Positions 1 through 8,526 of a DNA stretch of 64,000 bases are shown in pieces; within the stretch, counting starts at the first letter, position 1, and every line of letters starts with the position of its first letter. Made by a program: the position numbers and the translations under genes. This DNA is from Ectopseudomonas composti (GTDB lineage: Bacteria > Pseudomonadota > Gammaproteobacteria > Pseudomonadales > Pseudomonadaceae). Below the pieces are notes generated by a model. The model was not told the DNA's origin, did no database searches, and worked only from the letters and a program-made list of their open reading frames with translations. The stretch lies in the NCBI RefSeq assembly GCF_001567565.1, contig NZ_LSSW01000028.1, forward strand, positions 62,001-126,000, given 5' to 3'.

Positions 1-183
1 CTGGGTAAGGCAATGCATGCCATGCGCGAAATTGACTTCGGCGAAACCTACATCAACCGCGAGAATTTCGAGGCCATGCAGGGGTTCCATGCCGGGGTGC
101 GCAAGTCGGGCATCGGCGGTGCCGATGGCAAGTACGGCCTGTACGAGTACACCCACACCCAGGTGGTCTATTTGCAGGGCTGA
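1..183 (+). CDS. Aldehyde dehydrogenase, C-terminal 60 residues (5' end outside window)
   Basis: Only the last 60 codons are present, open at base 1 and ending in TGA at 181-183. The sequence contains the GETYINR stretch, a GFHAG segment, the RKSGIGGADGKYGL stretch and a tail ending in QVVYLQG. This is the usual C-terminal oligomerisation segment of NAD-dependent aldehyde dehydrogenases, closest in my recollection to lactaldehyde/glycolaldehyde dehydrogenase AldA. The catalytic cysteine and Rossmann domain are upstream of the window, so the substrate cannot be judged. Confidence 0.85.
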   Translation: MGKAMHAMREIDFGETYINRENFEAMQGFHAGVRKSGIGGADGKYGLYEYTHTQVVYLQG

Positions 184-190
184 CTGCTCC

Positions 191-226
191 AGCCAGACGC
201 AGGCGCTCTGGCGCCCGTGTCTGGCT
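191..226. terminator. Long stem-loop after the aldehyde dehydrogenase gene
   Basis: The outer arms AGCCAGAC (191-198) and GTCTGGCT (219-226) pair perfectly. The inner arms continue the stem to a TCTG loop with one A-C mismatch, giving about 16 bp. It lies 8 bases after the stop codon. No long T-run follows, so termination is inferred from position and stem strength. Confidence 0.55.
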
Positions 227-235
227 TGCCCCTCG

Positions 236-348
236 GCTAGTACGGGCCGCCTCTGCGGTCACTTCCCAGGAGGCCCGATATTCGCCCTCAACGATACGCT
301 CATGCGTGGCTTCGCCGCGCTTAAGAGCACCGCCGATTTCTGGTCGCA
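236..348 (+). pseudogene. Decayed 5' fragment of a tldD-like gene
   Basis: This stretch is a diverged copy of bases about 1901-2010, the leader and first ~23 codons of the intact protease gene at 1940. Both begin with GCTAG, both have a purine-rich ribosome-site-like stretch before the start, and both encode closely similar peptides: FALNDTLMRGFAAL then TADFW here, FAFSEVLERRFAAL then SADFW in the intact gene. The ATG is replaced by ATA at 278-280, and similarity stops near 348, just before the 3' end of the GST gene. I infer that the GST/TetR cassette now separates an old gene remnant from the intact gene. Confidence 0.6.
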
Positions 349-420
349 TTGCGAAAGGTGGACAAGCTTCGCGTTGTCCACCCTAGGTTGTACAGAAACG
401 CAGCGTGTCGCGCGCAACCT

Positions 421-1119
421 TCAACTTGTCGGTGCGCCTTTTTCTACCATTGCGGCCCAGGCAACCAGGCTGGGGCGCTGTTGCATCCGGGCATACCATT
501 CTCGAAGAGCCTGGCAATCATCAGGAACCGCCAACCCTAGGAGCGCGGAGAAGATCATGCCGCCAATCACGGTAATATCCGCCATGGAGAAGGAGGGGCT
601 GGCAACGAATGGCTGGCTCTTCAATACCTCATTGAAATAGCGCATGCCTCGTACGGCCTTGTCACGCATGTGCAGGCCCCACTCCCTGTTCTGATAGATC
701 TCGACGTGTGAGCCTAGGCCCGGGGTGGCATGGTGAAAGTACATGCTTACGGCATCCAGAAACTCGATCTCGGCACGCTTGGTCATCATGTGAATTAGAC
801 CCTTTTCAACGGCGGTGCTGCCGGTCAGCGTGGGTGAACCGTCCAGGTCGTCCAGATACTGCGTGATGGCCGTACATTCCGCGATGCGGGTACCGTCTTT
901 CAGCTCCAAGACTGGAAGAGTGCCGGAGTAATTGATTTCGAGAAATTCGGGTGCCTTGTGCTCGCCTTTCCATAGATTGATCGAAACGAAGTCGACCTTT
1001 GCTAGCAGGCCTTTTTCCGCGAGCGCGATGCGCACTCGCGCCGGGTAGGGGCCGTTGTACCAGTCATAGATTTTCATCGGCAGTGGGGCGGCGTCGGTAG
1101 GGCAATTTGCAGTATTCAT
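421..1119 (-). CDS. Glutathione S-transferase family protein
   Basis: A 232-residue cytosolic protein of typical GST length. The N-terminal half has the thioredoxin-like fold signature: strand KIYDWYNGPYPARVRIAL, then the GTLPVLEL cis-proline segment, then the IAECTAITQYLDDL helix. The C-terminal half is all-helical and includes the usual DIT motif (SMADITVIG). GSTs conjugate glutathione to electrophiles or isomerise/reduce small substrates; the substrate here is unknown. A second possible start is Met15 (1077), directly before KIYDW, which would remove a poorly conserved leader. It is divergent from a TetR regulator, and its predicted promoter (TTGACA at 1178-1173, TACAAC at 1156-1151, 16-base spacer) lies between two identical-type operators, so induction by an electrophile through the TetR protein is likely. 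Confidence 0.85.
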   Translation of the reverse strand: MNTANCPTDAAPLPMKIYDWYNGPYPARVRIALAEKGLLAKVDFVSINLWKGEHKAPEFLEINYSGTLPVLELKDGTRIAECTAITQYLDDLDGSPTLTGSTAVEKGLIHMMTKRAEIEFLDAVSMYFHHATPGLGSHVEIYQNREWGLHMRDKAVRGMRYFNEVLKSQPFVASPSFSMADITVIGGMIFSALLGLAVPDDCQALREWYARMQQRPSLVAWAAMVEKGAPTS

Positions 1120-1122
1120 TTG

Positions 1123-1150
1123 TATGCCTATCTATCAGTTGGTAGGCATA
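1123..1150. promoter_or_regulatory. TetR-type operator O1 (28-bp palindrome)
   Basis: The outer arms TATGCCTA (1123-1130) and TAGGCATA (1143-1150) are perfect inverted repeats. The core at 1127-1146 begins CCTATCTATC and ends GTTGGTAGG. It starts 4 bases upstream of the GST ATG, so a bound repressor would block the start of GST transcription. Confidence 0.7.
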
Positions 1151-1180
1151 GTTGTAGGCGCTATCCGGTTTGTGTCAATA

Positions 1181-1200
1181 CCTATCTATCAGTTGGCAGG
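1181..1200. promoter_or_regulatory. TetR-type operator O2
   Basis: This 20-base core matches the O1 core at 19 of 20 positions and lies exactly 54 bp away (start to start), about five helical turns. O1 and O2 flank the predicted GST -35/-10 elements. O2 is upstream of the preferred GTG start of the TetR gene at 1254, so one regulator can probably control both divergent genes. Confidence 0.7.
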
Positions 1201-1253
1201 TTGTGGGCTTGCAGTTAGCATTCTCGCCATCTTCCAACCAGCGGGGTAATGGC

Positions 1254-1817
1254 GTGAGTTCAAACGCACGAGAGGCCATCCTGACGGCTGCAAAGCAGGC
1301 GGCGCAGTCGCATGGTTATAGCGGGCTGAATTTTCGTGACCTGGCGGCTGTAGTCGGTATCAAGAGCGCGAGTATCTACTACCACTTTCCCAGCAAGGCC
1401 GATCTCGGCGCGGCGGTCGCCAGGCGTTACTGGGAAGATACGGCCGCCGTACTGGAGGCGATGCAGGCAGGGGCTGACAGCCCGCTTGAATGCCTGCAGC
1501 GGTATCCCTCCATTTTTCGCCGGTCGCTCGAAAGCGGAAACAGGTTGTGCCTTGGCAGCTTCATGGCCGCTGAGCACGAAGACCTTCCCGCGCAAGTGAG
1601 GAGTGAGGTGCAGGCGTTCGCCACCGTAAACGTGGCATGGCTGTCCAAGGTTCTGCTTGCGGCCGGGTTCGGCGATCCGGTTGCGTGCGAGGAGCGGGCA
1701 CGGGCTATTTTCGCGGCTATTGCCGGTGCCCAGCTGATTGCCCGCAGCCGCGCCGATATCGCCTTGTTTGATTCGCTTCTGGAAGGCTATCGGAAGGCTG
1801 GGCTGCTGCCAGCCTGA
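1254..1817 (+). CDS. TetR/AcrR family transcriptional regulator
   Basis: A 187-residue regulator from the GTG at 1254. The N-terminal helix-turn-helix is clear: AREAILTAAKQAAQ, then NFRDLAAVVGIKSASIYYHF, then PSKADLGAAVARRYW. The C-terminal ligand domain is poorly conserved, as usual. An ATG at 1170 is in frame but would place operator O2 inside the gene; GTG 1254 has a G-rich ribosome site (GGGG near 1243) and begins just before the DNA-binding domain. It probably represses the divergent GST gene and itself through O1/O2. The ligand is unknown; an electrophile or aldehyde is a guess from the neighbour. Confidence 0.85.
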   Translation: MSSNAREAILTAAKQAAQSHGYSGLNFRDLAAVVGIKSASIYYHFPSKADLGAAVARRYWEDTAAVLEAMQAGADSPLECLQRYPSIFRRSLESGNRLCLGSFMAAEHEDLPAQVRSEVQAFATVNVAWLSKVLLAAGFGDPVACEERARAIFAAIAGAQLIARSRADIALFDSLLEGYRKAGLLPA

Positions 1818-1939
1818 GTAAAAGGCCGTGGTGCCGCGAACCAGGCAAGATGGGCTTAGTGCATTGATCCCGCTCTGACACGTGCAGCCCCAGCAGTGTT
1901 GCTAGACTGTGCCCCTTTGCCACGATCCAAGGGGGCTCA

Positions 1940-3382
1940 ATGTTCGCCTTCAGCGAAGTCCTAGAACGCCGTTTCGCCGCCCTGCAGTGCTCTGCCGATT
2001 TCTGGTCGCTGCGCCATGTACGTGAGAGCAGGGCGTCCTATTGGGTGCGCCGGCGCGTGGCGCAGGCGCCTTCCTTCCTCGACGATGGCGGCGCCATGCT
2101 CAGCGTGCGTATCGCCGGTGTCGAAGCCTATGCGGCCACCAGCGATCTCAGCCAGGCTGGCCTGCAGGCAGCGTTGGAGCGGGCCGAGCAGATGGCCCGT
2201 GCACTGGCCGGACATAACCTGCTGGCGCTCGCTGAGCTGCCGTATCCCGCCGAGCAGGCCGACGACGTGATGCCGGGTTACCAGCAGCCCCTGGCCAGCG
2301 CCGCACACTGGTTCGAGCTGCTGATGGCCGAGTCGGCGCTGATTCCCCAGGATGCGCGATTGGTTGACAGCCATGTTGGCCTGACCTTCACCGAGCATGA
2401 GCAGATCTACCTGAATAGCGCCGGAGCCTGTCTGCGCCGCGCCCAGCGTTACGTCTTCCCGCAGGTGGGCGTCACCGCCAGTGATGAGCACGACAGCCAG
2501 AGCCGCAGCTTCGGCGGTACCCACCTGGCGCGCCAGGGCGGGGCCGAGGTGTTGCAGCAACTGGGCGTGATCGGCAGTGCCGCGCGTATTGCCGATGAGG
2601 CGCTGCAACTGCTGCTGGCGCCCAATACCCCTAACGGTGAACGTGACCTTTTGTTGCTGCCGGACCAGATGATCCTGCAGATCCACGAGTCCATCGGCCA
2701 TCCGCTGGAGCTCGATCGCATCCTCGGCGACGAACGCAATTTCGCCGGCACCAGCTTTATTCGTCAGGACGATTTCGGGCATTACCAATATGGCTCGCCG
2801 CTGCTCAACGTCAGCTTCGACCCGGGCGTGCCGGGCGAGCTGGCCAGCTACAGGCATGACGACGACGGCACGCCGGCCGAGCGCCAGCTGTTGATCGAGC
2901 GGGGCATCCTCCAGCGTCCGCTGGGTGGCGCGCTGTCGCAGTGGCGCAGCGGTTTGCCAGGCGTGGCCAACAGCCGCGCCTGCAGCTGGAATCGGCCGCC
3001 CATCGACCGCATGGCCAATCTCAACCTGGAGCCGGGTGACAAGACCTTGGCCGAGCTGATCGGCGGCATCGAGCGCGGCATCCTGATGAGCAACAACCGC
3101 TCCTGGTCGATCGACGATGCGCGCAACAAATTCCAGTTCGGCTGCGAGTGGGGTCAGTTGATCGAAAACGGCGAGCTCAAGGGGGTGGTGAAGAACCCCA
3201 ACTATCGCGGTATCAGTTCGCGCTTCTGGCGCAACCTGCGCGCGGTGGGGGACGCCAGCACCTTCGAGGTGATGGGCACGCCCTATTGCGGCAAGGGCGA
3301 ACCCAATCAGGTGATCCGCGTCGGGCATGCCTCGCCGGCTTGTGTGTTCGCCGATATCGACGTTTTTGGAGGGGCGGCCTGA
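1940..3382 (+). CDS. TldD/PmbA family metalloprotease subunit (TldD-like)
   Basis: A 480-residue protein carrying the TldD zinc signature: His249-Glu250-Ser-Ile-Gly-His254 (HESIGH), followed by PLELDRILGDERN. TldD/TldE complexes degrade unfolded peptides in a channel between the two subunits and mature some ribosomally made peptides. The C-terminal third contains the conserved NYRG and PYCGKGEPNQ regions typical of the family. The stop overlaps the ATG of the next gene (TGATG), so the two subunits are translationally coupled. This pair is shorter and more diverged than canonical TldD/PmbA, so it may be a second system with its own substrate. A decayed copy of its 5' end lies at 236-348. Confidence 0.85.
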   Translation: MFAFSEVLERRFAALQCSADFWSLRHVRESRASYWVRRRVAQAPSFLDDGGAMLSVRIAGVEAYAATSDLSQAGLQAALERAEQMARALAGHNLLALAELPYPAEQADDVMPGYQQPLASAAHWFELLMAESALIPQDARLVDSHVGLTFTEHEQIYLNSAGACLRRAQRYVFPQVGVTASDEHDSQSRSFGGTHLARQGGAEVLQQLGVIGSAARIADEALQLLLAPNTPNGERDLLLLPDQMILQIHESIGHPLELDRILGDERNFAGTSFIRQDDFGHYQYGSPLLNVSFDPGVPGELASYRHDDDGTPAERQLLIERGILQRPLGGALSQWRSGLPGVANSRACSWNRPPIDRMANLNLEPGDKTLAELIGGIERGILMSNNRSWSIDDARNKFQFGCEWGQLIENGELKGVVKNPNYRGISSRFWRNLRAVGDASTFEVMGTPYCGKGEPNQVIRVGHASPACVFADIDVFGGAA

Positions 3383-4701
3383 TGGACGCACGTCAGCATT
3401 TTTGCGCATTGCTGGAGTACCTGCAGGAGCAGGTCGTGGGCGAGGAGGGCTTCACCCTGGGCTACGGCGCCGAGCGCTCCAGCTTCATCCGTTTCAACCA
3501 GGGTCAGGTGCGCCAGGCCGGGCAAGTACAGCAGGTGTATGTCACCCTGGCGCTGTACCAGGGTCAGCGCCATGCCGAGAGCAAGCTGGCACTCAGCGGT
3601 GTGCTCGATGAGGATGTGCCCCTGCTGCAGCAGGCGTTGCGACAACTGCGAGATGTACTGCCTTCCCTGAGTGATGACCCCTATCTGCGCCTGAACCGTG
3701 AGGCCTGGCGCAGCGAATTGGCCGGTGATGCGGTGCGCCTGGACAGCGCAACCATGGCGCAGCAGATCGTCAGGGCGGCGACGGGACTGGATCTGGTCGG
3801 CTTCCTGGCCGTGGGGCCGCAGTACCAGGGTTTTGCCAGCTCCTGGGGGGCGTTCGGCTGGTACGCGGCGAGCAGCTTTAACCTCGAGTTCAGCCTGTTC
3901 CATGGCAACGGCCAGGCAGTGAAGAGCGGTTATGCCGGTGAGCAGTGGGATGCCCAGGCATTCGCCCGCAAGCTCGATGGCGCGCGCCAGCAACTGGCGT
4001 TTCTCGGCCGCCCGGCCAAGGCGCTGCAGCCGGGTGCCTATCGCGCCTACCTGGCGCCGGCCGCGCTGGAGGAGCTGGTCAGCCTGTGCTGCTGGGGCTT
4101 TGGCGCCCAGGCGTTGGCTTCCGGTGGCAGCCCCTGGCAGCGTCTGTTCAGCGGCAAGGCGCAGCTCAACCCGTTGCTGACGCTGGATGAGCGTATCGAA
4201 GGCGGCTTGGCCCCGGCCTTCACCGCCGAAGGGCCGCGTCAGCCGTTGCGCCTGATCGAGCAGGGTCGCCCCGGCGAGCGCATGGTCAGCTCGCGCAGTG
4301 CAGCCGAGTATGGCCTGACTGCCAATGGTGCGGGCCGGGGCGAATTCCCCTTGTCGCTGCGCATGCAGGGTGGCGATCTGGATGAAGCCCAGGTGCTGCA
4401 GCGGCTCGGTACGGGGCTGTATATCGGCAACCTGTGGTACGGCAATTTCTCCGACCTGCCAGCCGGGCGCCTGACCGGCATGACTCGCTTCGCCACCTTC
4501 TGGGTCGAGGACGGGCAGATCCAGGCGCCGGTCAACACCATGCGCTTCGACGATTCGCTGTTCGACTTTTTCGGCGCGCATCTGGAGGCGCTGACCCGCG
4601 AGCCGGAACTGCTGCTGCCCACTGGCACCTATGGCGCCAGGCAGACCGGCTCCATGGCACTGCCGGGGGCCTTGCTGTCACGGTTTGCCCTGACCTTGTA
4701 A
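3382..4701 (+). CDS. TldD/PmbA family protein, partner subunit (TldE/PmbA-like)
   Basis: A 439-residue protein starting at the ATG that overlaps the upstream stop (TGATG at 3380-3384). A longer in-frame reading from 3148 only overlaps the upstream gene and is rejected. It resembles the upstream protein's fold in the FIRFNQGQVRQAG and GLYIGNLWYGNFSD segments but has no HExxxH motif. This is the expected arrangement, since in TldD/TldE heterodimers only TldD carries the zinc. It probably forms the non-catalytic half of the protease with the 1940-3382 product. Confidence 0.82.
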   Translation: MDARQHFCALLEYLQEQVVGEEGFTLGYGAERSSFIRFNQGQVRQAGQVQQVYVTLALYQGQRHAESKLALSGVLDEDVPLLQQALRQLRDVLPSLSDDPYLRLNREAWRSELAGDAVRLDSATMAQQIVRAATGLDLVGFLAVGPQYQGFASSWGAFGWYAASSFNLEFSLFHGNGQAVKSGYAGEQWDAQAFARKLDGARQQLAFLGRPAKALQPGAYRAYLAPAALEELVSLCCWGFGAQALASGGSPWQRLFSGKAQLNPLLTLDERIEGGLAPAFTAEGPRQPLRLIEQGRPGERMVSSRSAAEYGLTANGAGRGEFPLSLRMQGGDLDEAQVLQRLGTGLYIGNLWYGNFSDLPAGRLTGMTRFATFWVEDGQIQAPVNTMRFDDSLFDFFGAHLEALTREPELLLPTGTYGARQTGSMALPGALLSRFALTL

Positions 4702-4831
4702 GGCCGGGCTCACCCTCGGCTATCGCTGGGCCCGATCCCGGCGAGCGGCTGGCCACGCGGCGTCGGGCGTAACCATTCTGGCGTCCGGCTGTCGCGATAT
4801 TGTCACCTTGGCAGCGCACCATTCGCTCAAA

Positions 4832-4845
4832 TGAGATCGATCTCA
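4832..4845. promoter_or_regulatory. Perfect 14-bp palindrome, probable LacI-family operator
   Basis: TGAGATCGATCTCA is a perfect inverted repeat with a central CG, the usual architecture of LacI-family operators. It ends 11 bases before the ATG at 4857, immediately upstream of the ribosome site. Autorepression of the regulator and of the co-oriented transport genes is inferred. Confidence 0.65.
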
Positions 4846-4856
4846 GGCGAGTGAAG

Positions 4857-5876
4857 ATGGCAGATCTGAAAGCAGTGGCGCAGTTGGCAGGCGTGTCTCG
4901 GGCAACGGCGGCGCGTGCCTTCGCGTCCCCCGAGCTGGTGCGCCCGAACACCCGTGAACAGGTGTTGCTGGCGGCGCGCGAGCTGGGTTTTCGGCCCAAT
5001 CGGCTGGGGCGGCAGATGCGCCTGCAAACCACCCAGCTGATCGGCGTGGTGGTGCCCAACCTGCTCAACCCGGTGTTCGCCGAGCAGTTCCAGGCCATGG
5101 AACAGGCAGCGCGTGCGCGCGGCTACAACCTGTTGCTGGCTACCACCGATTACCAGGCCGAGCGCGAGAGCGACGTGGTCGAGGAGCTGCTACGCCAGCG
5201 TGTCGACGGCCTGGTGCTGACGGTGACCGAGGCGCGCAGCAATCGCGTGCTGCAGAGCCTGGCCCAGGAGGACACGCCCTTCGTGCTGGCCTATCACCAG
5301 CCCGAGGATGCCGAGTACAGCGCCGTGTCTGTGGATAACCGCGCCGGCATGGCGCTGGCCACGCGGCATCTGCTGGAGGCCGGCCACCGGCGCATCGGCA
5401 TGGTCGCCGGCTCTGCATTGCAGTCGGACCGTGCGCGTCTGCGCTACGCCGGCTATCAGGACGCCATGCGCGCGGCCGGGCTGCCGGCGCTGCCGCTGAT
5501 CGAAATGCCCGCCCACACCCAGGCCGACTTTGCCGCCATCGAACCCTTGCTGCGCGGCCCGCAGGCGCCCAGCGCGCTGCTCTGCTCCAACGACCTGCTG
5601 GCTATCAGCCTGATCAACGTGCTGCGCCGCAATGGCTGGAGCGTGCCCCACCAGCTGTCGGTGATGGGCTTCGACGGCATCGCCCTGGGCACGCAGATGC
5701 ACCCGACGCTGTGCAGCGTGGTGCAGCCCATCGCCGAGCTGGCGCACACCGTAATCGACCAGTTGCTGGCACAGATCGCCGGCGCTCACCCCGTTTTCCA
5801 CTGCCTGCCGTGCCATATCCGCCCCGGCGAAAGTATCCGCCCCTACGAGGACACATCCCATGATCCGCTTCAGTAA
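4857..5876 (+). CDS. LacI family transcriptional regulator
   Basis: A 339-residue protein with the LacI N-terminal helix-turn-helix (LKAVAQLAGVSRATAARAFA), a hinge region and a periplasmic-binding-protein-like effector domain (IGVVVPNLLNPVFAEQF; ALLCSNDLLAISLINVL; SVMGFDGIALG). ATG 4857 is chosen because it places the HTH at residues 3-22 and leaves the palindrome at 4832-4845 upstream; GTG 4851 is possible. An in-frame ATG at 4800 would swallow the operator. The gene overlaps the substrate-binding protein gene by 17 bases, so it is the first gene of the transporter operon and its likely regulator. The effector is unknown. Confidence 0.88.
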   Translation: MADLKAVAQLAGVSRATAARAFASPELVRPNTREQVLLAARELGFRPNRLGRQMRLQTTQLIGVVVPNLLNPVFAEQFQAMEQAARARGYNLLLATTDYQAERESDVVEELLRQRVDGLVLTVTEARSNRVLQSLAQEDTPFVLAYHQPEDAEYSAVSVDNRAGMALATRHLLEAGHRRIGMVAGSALQSDRARLRYAGYQDAMRAAGLPALPLIEMPAHTQADFAAIEPLLRGPQAPSALLCSNDLLAISLINVLRRNGWSVPHQLSVMGFDGIALGTQMHPTLCSVVQPIAELAHTVIDQLLAQIAGAHPVFHCLPCHIRPGESIRPYEDTSHDPLQ

Positions 5877-6864
5877 AACCCTTGCAGCCCTGCTGTTTTG
5901 TGGCGCCGCCAGCCTCAGTCACGCCGCCGAAACGGCGATCTGCTACAACTGCCCACCGGAATGGGCTGACTGGGGCACCCAGCTCCAGGCGATTGCCGAG
6001 AACACCGGCGTCAAGGTACCGCTGGACAACAAGAACTCCGGCCAGGCCCTGGCGCAGCTGGTGGCCGAGCGTGCCGCGCCGATGGCCGACGTGGTCTATT
6101 ACGGCGTGACCTTCGGCCTGCAGGCGCAGAACGCAGGCGTTGCCGGCAGCTACAAGCCCAAAGGCTGGGACGAGATTCCCGCCGGGCTGAAAGACCCTGA
6201 GGGTCACTGGTTCGCCATCCATTCCGGCACGCTGGGGATCATGGTCAATGTCGACGCCCTCGGCGGGCTGCCGGTGCCGCAAAGCTGGGCCGACCTGCTC
6301 AAGCCCGAGTACAAGGGCATGGTCGGTTATCTGGACCCGTCCAGCGCCTTCGTCGGCTACGTGTCGGCGGTGGCAATCAACCGCGCCATGGGCGGCGACC
6401 TCGACAACTTTGCGCCGGCCATCGACTACTTCAAGAAGCTGGCCGGTAACGCGCCGATCGTGCCCAAGCAGACCGCCTATGCGCGGGTGCTGTCCGGCGA
6501 GCTGCCGATCCTGGTCGACTACGACTTCAACGCCTACCGCGCGCGCTACAAGGACCAGGCCAACGTCGCCTTCGTGATTCCCAGCGAGGGCAGCATCAGC
6601 GTGCCCTACGTGATGAGCGTGGTGGAAAACGCCCCGCACCGCGCCAATGCCGAGAAGGTGCTGGACTTCGTGCTCTCCGACAAAGGCCAGGCGCTGTGGG
6701 CCAATGCCTACCTGCGGCCGGTACGCCCGGTGCAGATGCCCGCCGAGGTGGCGGCGCGCTTCCTGCCGGCAAGCGATTACGCCCGCGCTGGCGTGGTGGA
6801 TTACCAGAAGATGGCCGCGGCGCAGGAAGCCTTCGCCGCGCGCTACCTGAAAGAGGTGCGCTGA
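5860..6864 (+). CDS. ABC transporter periplasmic substrate-binding protein
   Basis: A 334-residue precursor with a Sec signal peptide (basic MIRFSK, hydrophobic core, cleavage near SHA-AE at residue 22/23). The mature part is a type II solute-binding protein of the iron/phosphonate/spermidine group, recognisable by HSGTLGIMVNVDALGG, the SWADLLKPEYKG segment and GELPILVDYDF. An unusual CYNCPPEW stretch follows the signal. The substrate cannot be read from the sequence. A downstream phosphodiesterase in the same operon suggests a phosphorylated organic compound such as a phosphodiester or phosphonate. It captures substrate for the two permeases encoded next. Confidence 0.88.
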   Translation: MIRFSKTLAALLFCGAASLSHAAETAICYNCPPEWADWGTQLQAIAENTGVKVPLDNKNSGQALAQLVAERAAPMADVVYYGVTFGLQAQNAGVAGSYKPKGWDEIPAGLKDPEGHWFAIHSGTLGIMVNVDALGGLPVPQSWADLLKPEYKGMVGYLDPSSAFVGYVSAVAINRAMGGDLDNFAPAIDYFKKLAGNAPIVPKQTAYARVLSGELPILVDYDFNAYRARYKDQANVAFVIPSEGSISVPYVMSVVENAPHRANAEKVLDFVLSDKGQALWANAYLRPVRPVQMPAEVAARFLPASDYARAGVVDYQKMAAAQEAFAARYLKEVR

Positions 6865-6865
6865 G

Positions 6866-7735
6866 GTGAGCAGCGCGCTGAGCAACCGCTCTGCCATGAC
6901 AGTCGACAGCCGGCCGCTGTGGCGCTGGCGACCCGGCGCGGCCGTGGCTCTGGTGCCGGCAGCCGCGGTGCTGCTGGCCTTCTGGCTGTTGCCACTGGCC
7001 CACCTGGTGCTGCTCGGCGGCGAAAGCCGCGGCGAGGCAGGCAGTGGCTATTGGCAGGTGCTGAGCAGCGGCCAATATCTGAGCAGCCTGGCGCAGACCA
7101 GCGTACTGGCTGCCACGGTGACCCTGGCGGCGTTGCTGGTGGGCAGCATCAGCGGGGTGTTCCTGGCCCGCCAGCGCTTCTTCGGCCGTTCGGCTCTGGT
7201 TGCCTTGCTGACCTTCCCTCTGGCGTTCCCCGGTGTAGTGGTGGGCTTTCTGGTGATTCTCCTGGCCGGCCGCCAGGGCGTGTTCGCCGCGTTGGGTATG
7301 GGGCTGGTGGGTGAGCGCTGGGTGTTCGCCTATTCGCTGGCCGGGTTGTTTCTCGGCTACCTGTATTTCTCCATACCGCGGGTGATCCTCACCGTGATGG
7401 CCGCTAGCGAAAGTCTCGATGCCAGCCTGGAGGAGGCCGCCCGTTCGCTGGGTGCCAGCCACTGGCGGGTGATCTGGGACGTGATCGTGCCGGGGCTGAT
7501 GCCGGCGTTGGTGTCCTGCGGGGCGATCTGCTTCGCCACCTCGATGGGCGCGTTCGGCACCGCCTTCACCCTGGGCACCCAGCTCAACGTCACCCCTGTG
7601 GCGATCTACAACGTGTTCACCAACTACGCCAACTTCAGCGTGGCAGCGGCGCTGTCGGTGATCCTCGGCGCGCTGACCTGGGCGGTGCTGCTGGTGGTGC
7701 GCAAATGGGTGCGCCAGTCCGGAGGGCTGCTATGA
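6866..7735 (+). CDS. ABC transporter permease, first subunit
   Basis: A 289-residue inner-membrane protein from the GTG at 6866 (AGAGG 9 bases upstream); an ATG at 6896 is an alternative. The family EAA loop is present as EEAARSLGASHWRVIWDVIVPG, which contacts the ATPase. About six transmembrane segments are visible, including the first hydrophobic stretch around residues 24-46. It starts two bases after the binding-protein stop and overlaps the next permease by 4 bases (ATGA), indicating a coupled operon. Confidence 0.87.
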   Translation: MSSALSNRSAMTVDSRPLWRWRPGAAVALVPAAAVLLAFWLLPLAHLVLLGGESRGEAGSGYWQVLSSGQYLSSLAQTSVLAATVTLAALLVGSISGVFLARQRFFGRSALVALLTFPLAFPGVVVGFLVILLAGRQGVFAALGMGLVGERWVFAYSLAGLFLGYLYFSIPRVILTVMAASESLDASLEEAARSLGASHWRVIWDVIVPGLMPALVSCGAICFATSMGAFGTAFTLGTQLNVTPVAIYNVFTNYANFSVAAALSVILGALTWAVLLVVRKWVRQSGGLL

Positions 7736-8526
7736 AACGCTCGACGCTGTTTGCCGCGCAGCTGATCTTCACCTGCCTGGTCTGTGCCTTCATGCTGGTG
7801 CCGGTGCTGCTGTCGCTGCTTGCCGGGCTGACCCGCAATTACTTCCAGGGCCTGTCCAGCGGCCTGACCTTCGACTGGCTGCTGCAGGTGTGGCAGGCCT
7901 ATTCGCCGACGGTGTGGCTGTCGCTGCAACTGGCGCTGGCCTGCGCCCTGTGCGTGTGCGTGATCGGCGTGCCGGCGGCCTATGCGCTGGTGCGCATGAA
8001 CAACCGCTTCAGTCGCGCCTTCGAGGAACTGATGGTGCTGCCGGTGGCGATGCCTGGCCTGGCCAGTGCCCTGGCGCTGCTGCTCACCTATGGGCACTTC
8101 GGCGGCTTTCGTGGCAGTTGGTTGTTCATTCTGGTCGGCCATGTGCTGTTCACCCTGCCGTTTCTGGTGCGCCCGGTGATGGCGGTGATGCAGCGGCAGA
8201 ACCTGCCGACCCTGGAAGACGCTGCCGCCAGCCTCGGCGCCGGCCCACTGCGACGCTTCTTCACCGTGGTGGTGCCCAACTGCCGGGCCGGCATCCTTGC
8301 TGGCGTGCTGATGGTCGTCACCCTGTCGCTGGGCGAATTCAACCTGACCTGGATGCTCCATACGCCGATGACCAAGACCCTGCCGGTGGGCCTGGCCGAC
8401 AGCTACGCCTCGGCGCGGCTGGAAGTCGCCAGCGCCTACACCCTGCTGTTCCTGCTGATGATCGTGCCGCTGCTGATCGCCCTGCAGGCCATCAGCGCCC
8501 GCCTGTCCCGTGGAGACCAACGATGA
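7732..8526 (+). CDS. ABC transporter permease, second subunit
   Basis: A 264-residue inner-membrane protein. ATG 7732 has a strong GGAGGG ribosome site and overlaps the first permease stop (ATGA). It has an N-terminal transmembrane segment, several further hydrophobic helices, and the EAA-like motif EDAAASLGAGPLRRFFTVVVPN that docks on the ATPase. It should form a heterodimeric channel with the 6866-7735 product. The stop is in ATGA overlap with the ATPase gene. Confidence 0.87.
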   Translation: MKRSTLFAAQLIFTCLVCAFMLVPVLLSLLAGLTRNYFQGLSSGLTFDWLLQVWQAYSPTVWLSLQLALACALCVCVIGVPAAYALVRMNNRFSRAFEELMVLPVAMPGLASALALLLTYGHFGGFRGSWLFILVGHVLFTLPFLVRPVMAVMQRQNLPTLEDAAASLGAGPLRRFFTVVVPNCRAGILAGVLMVVTLSLGEFNLTWMLHTPMTKTLPVGLADSYASARLEVASAYTLLFLLMIVPLLIALQAISARLSRGDQR

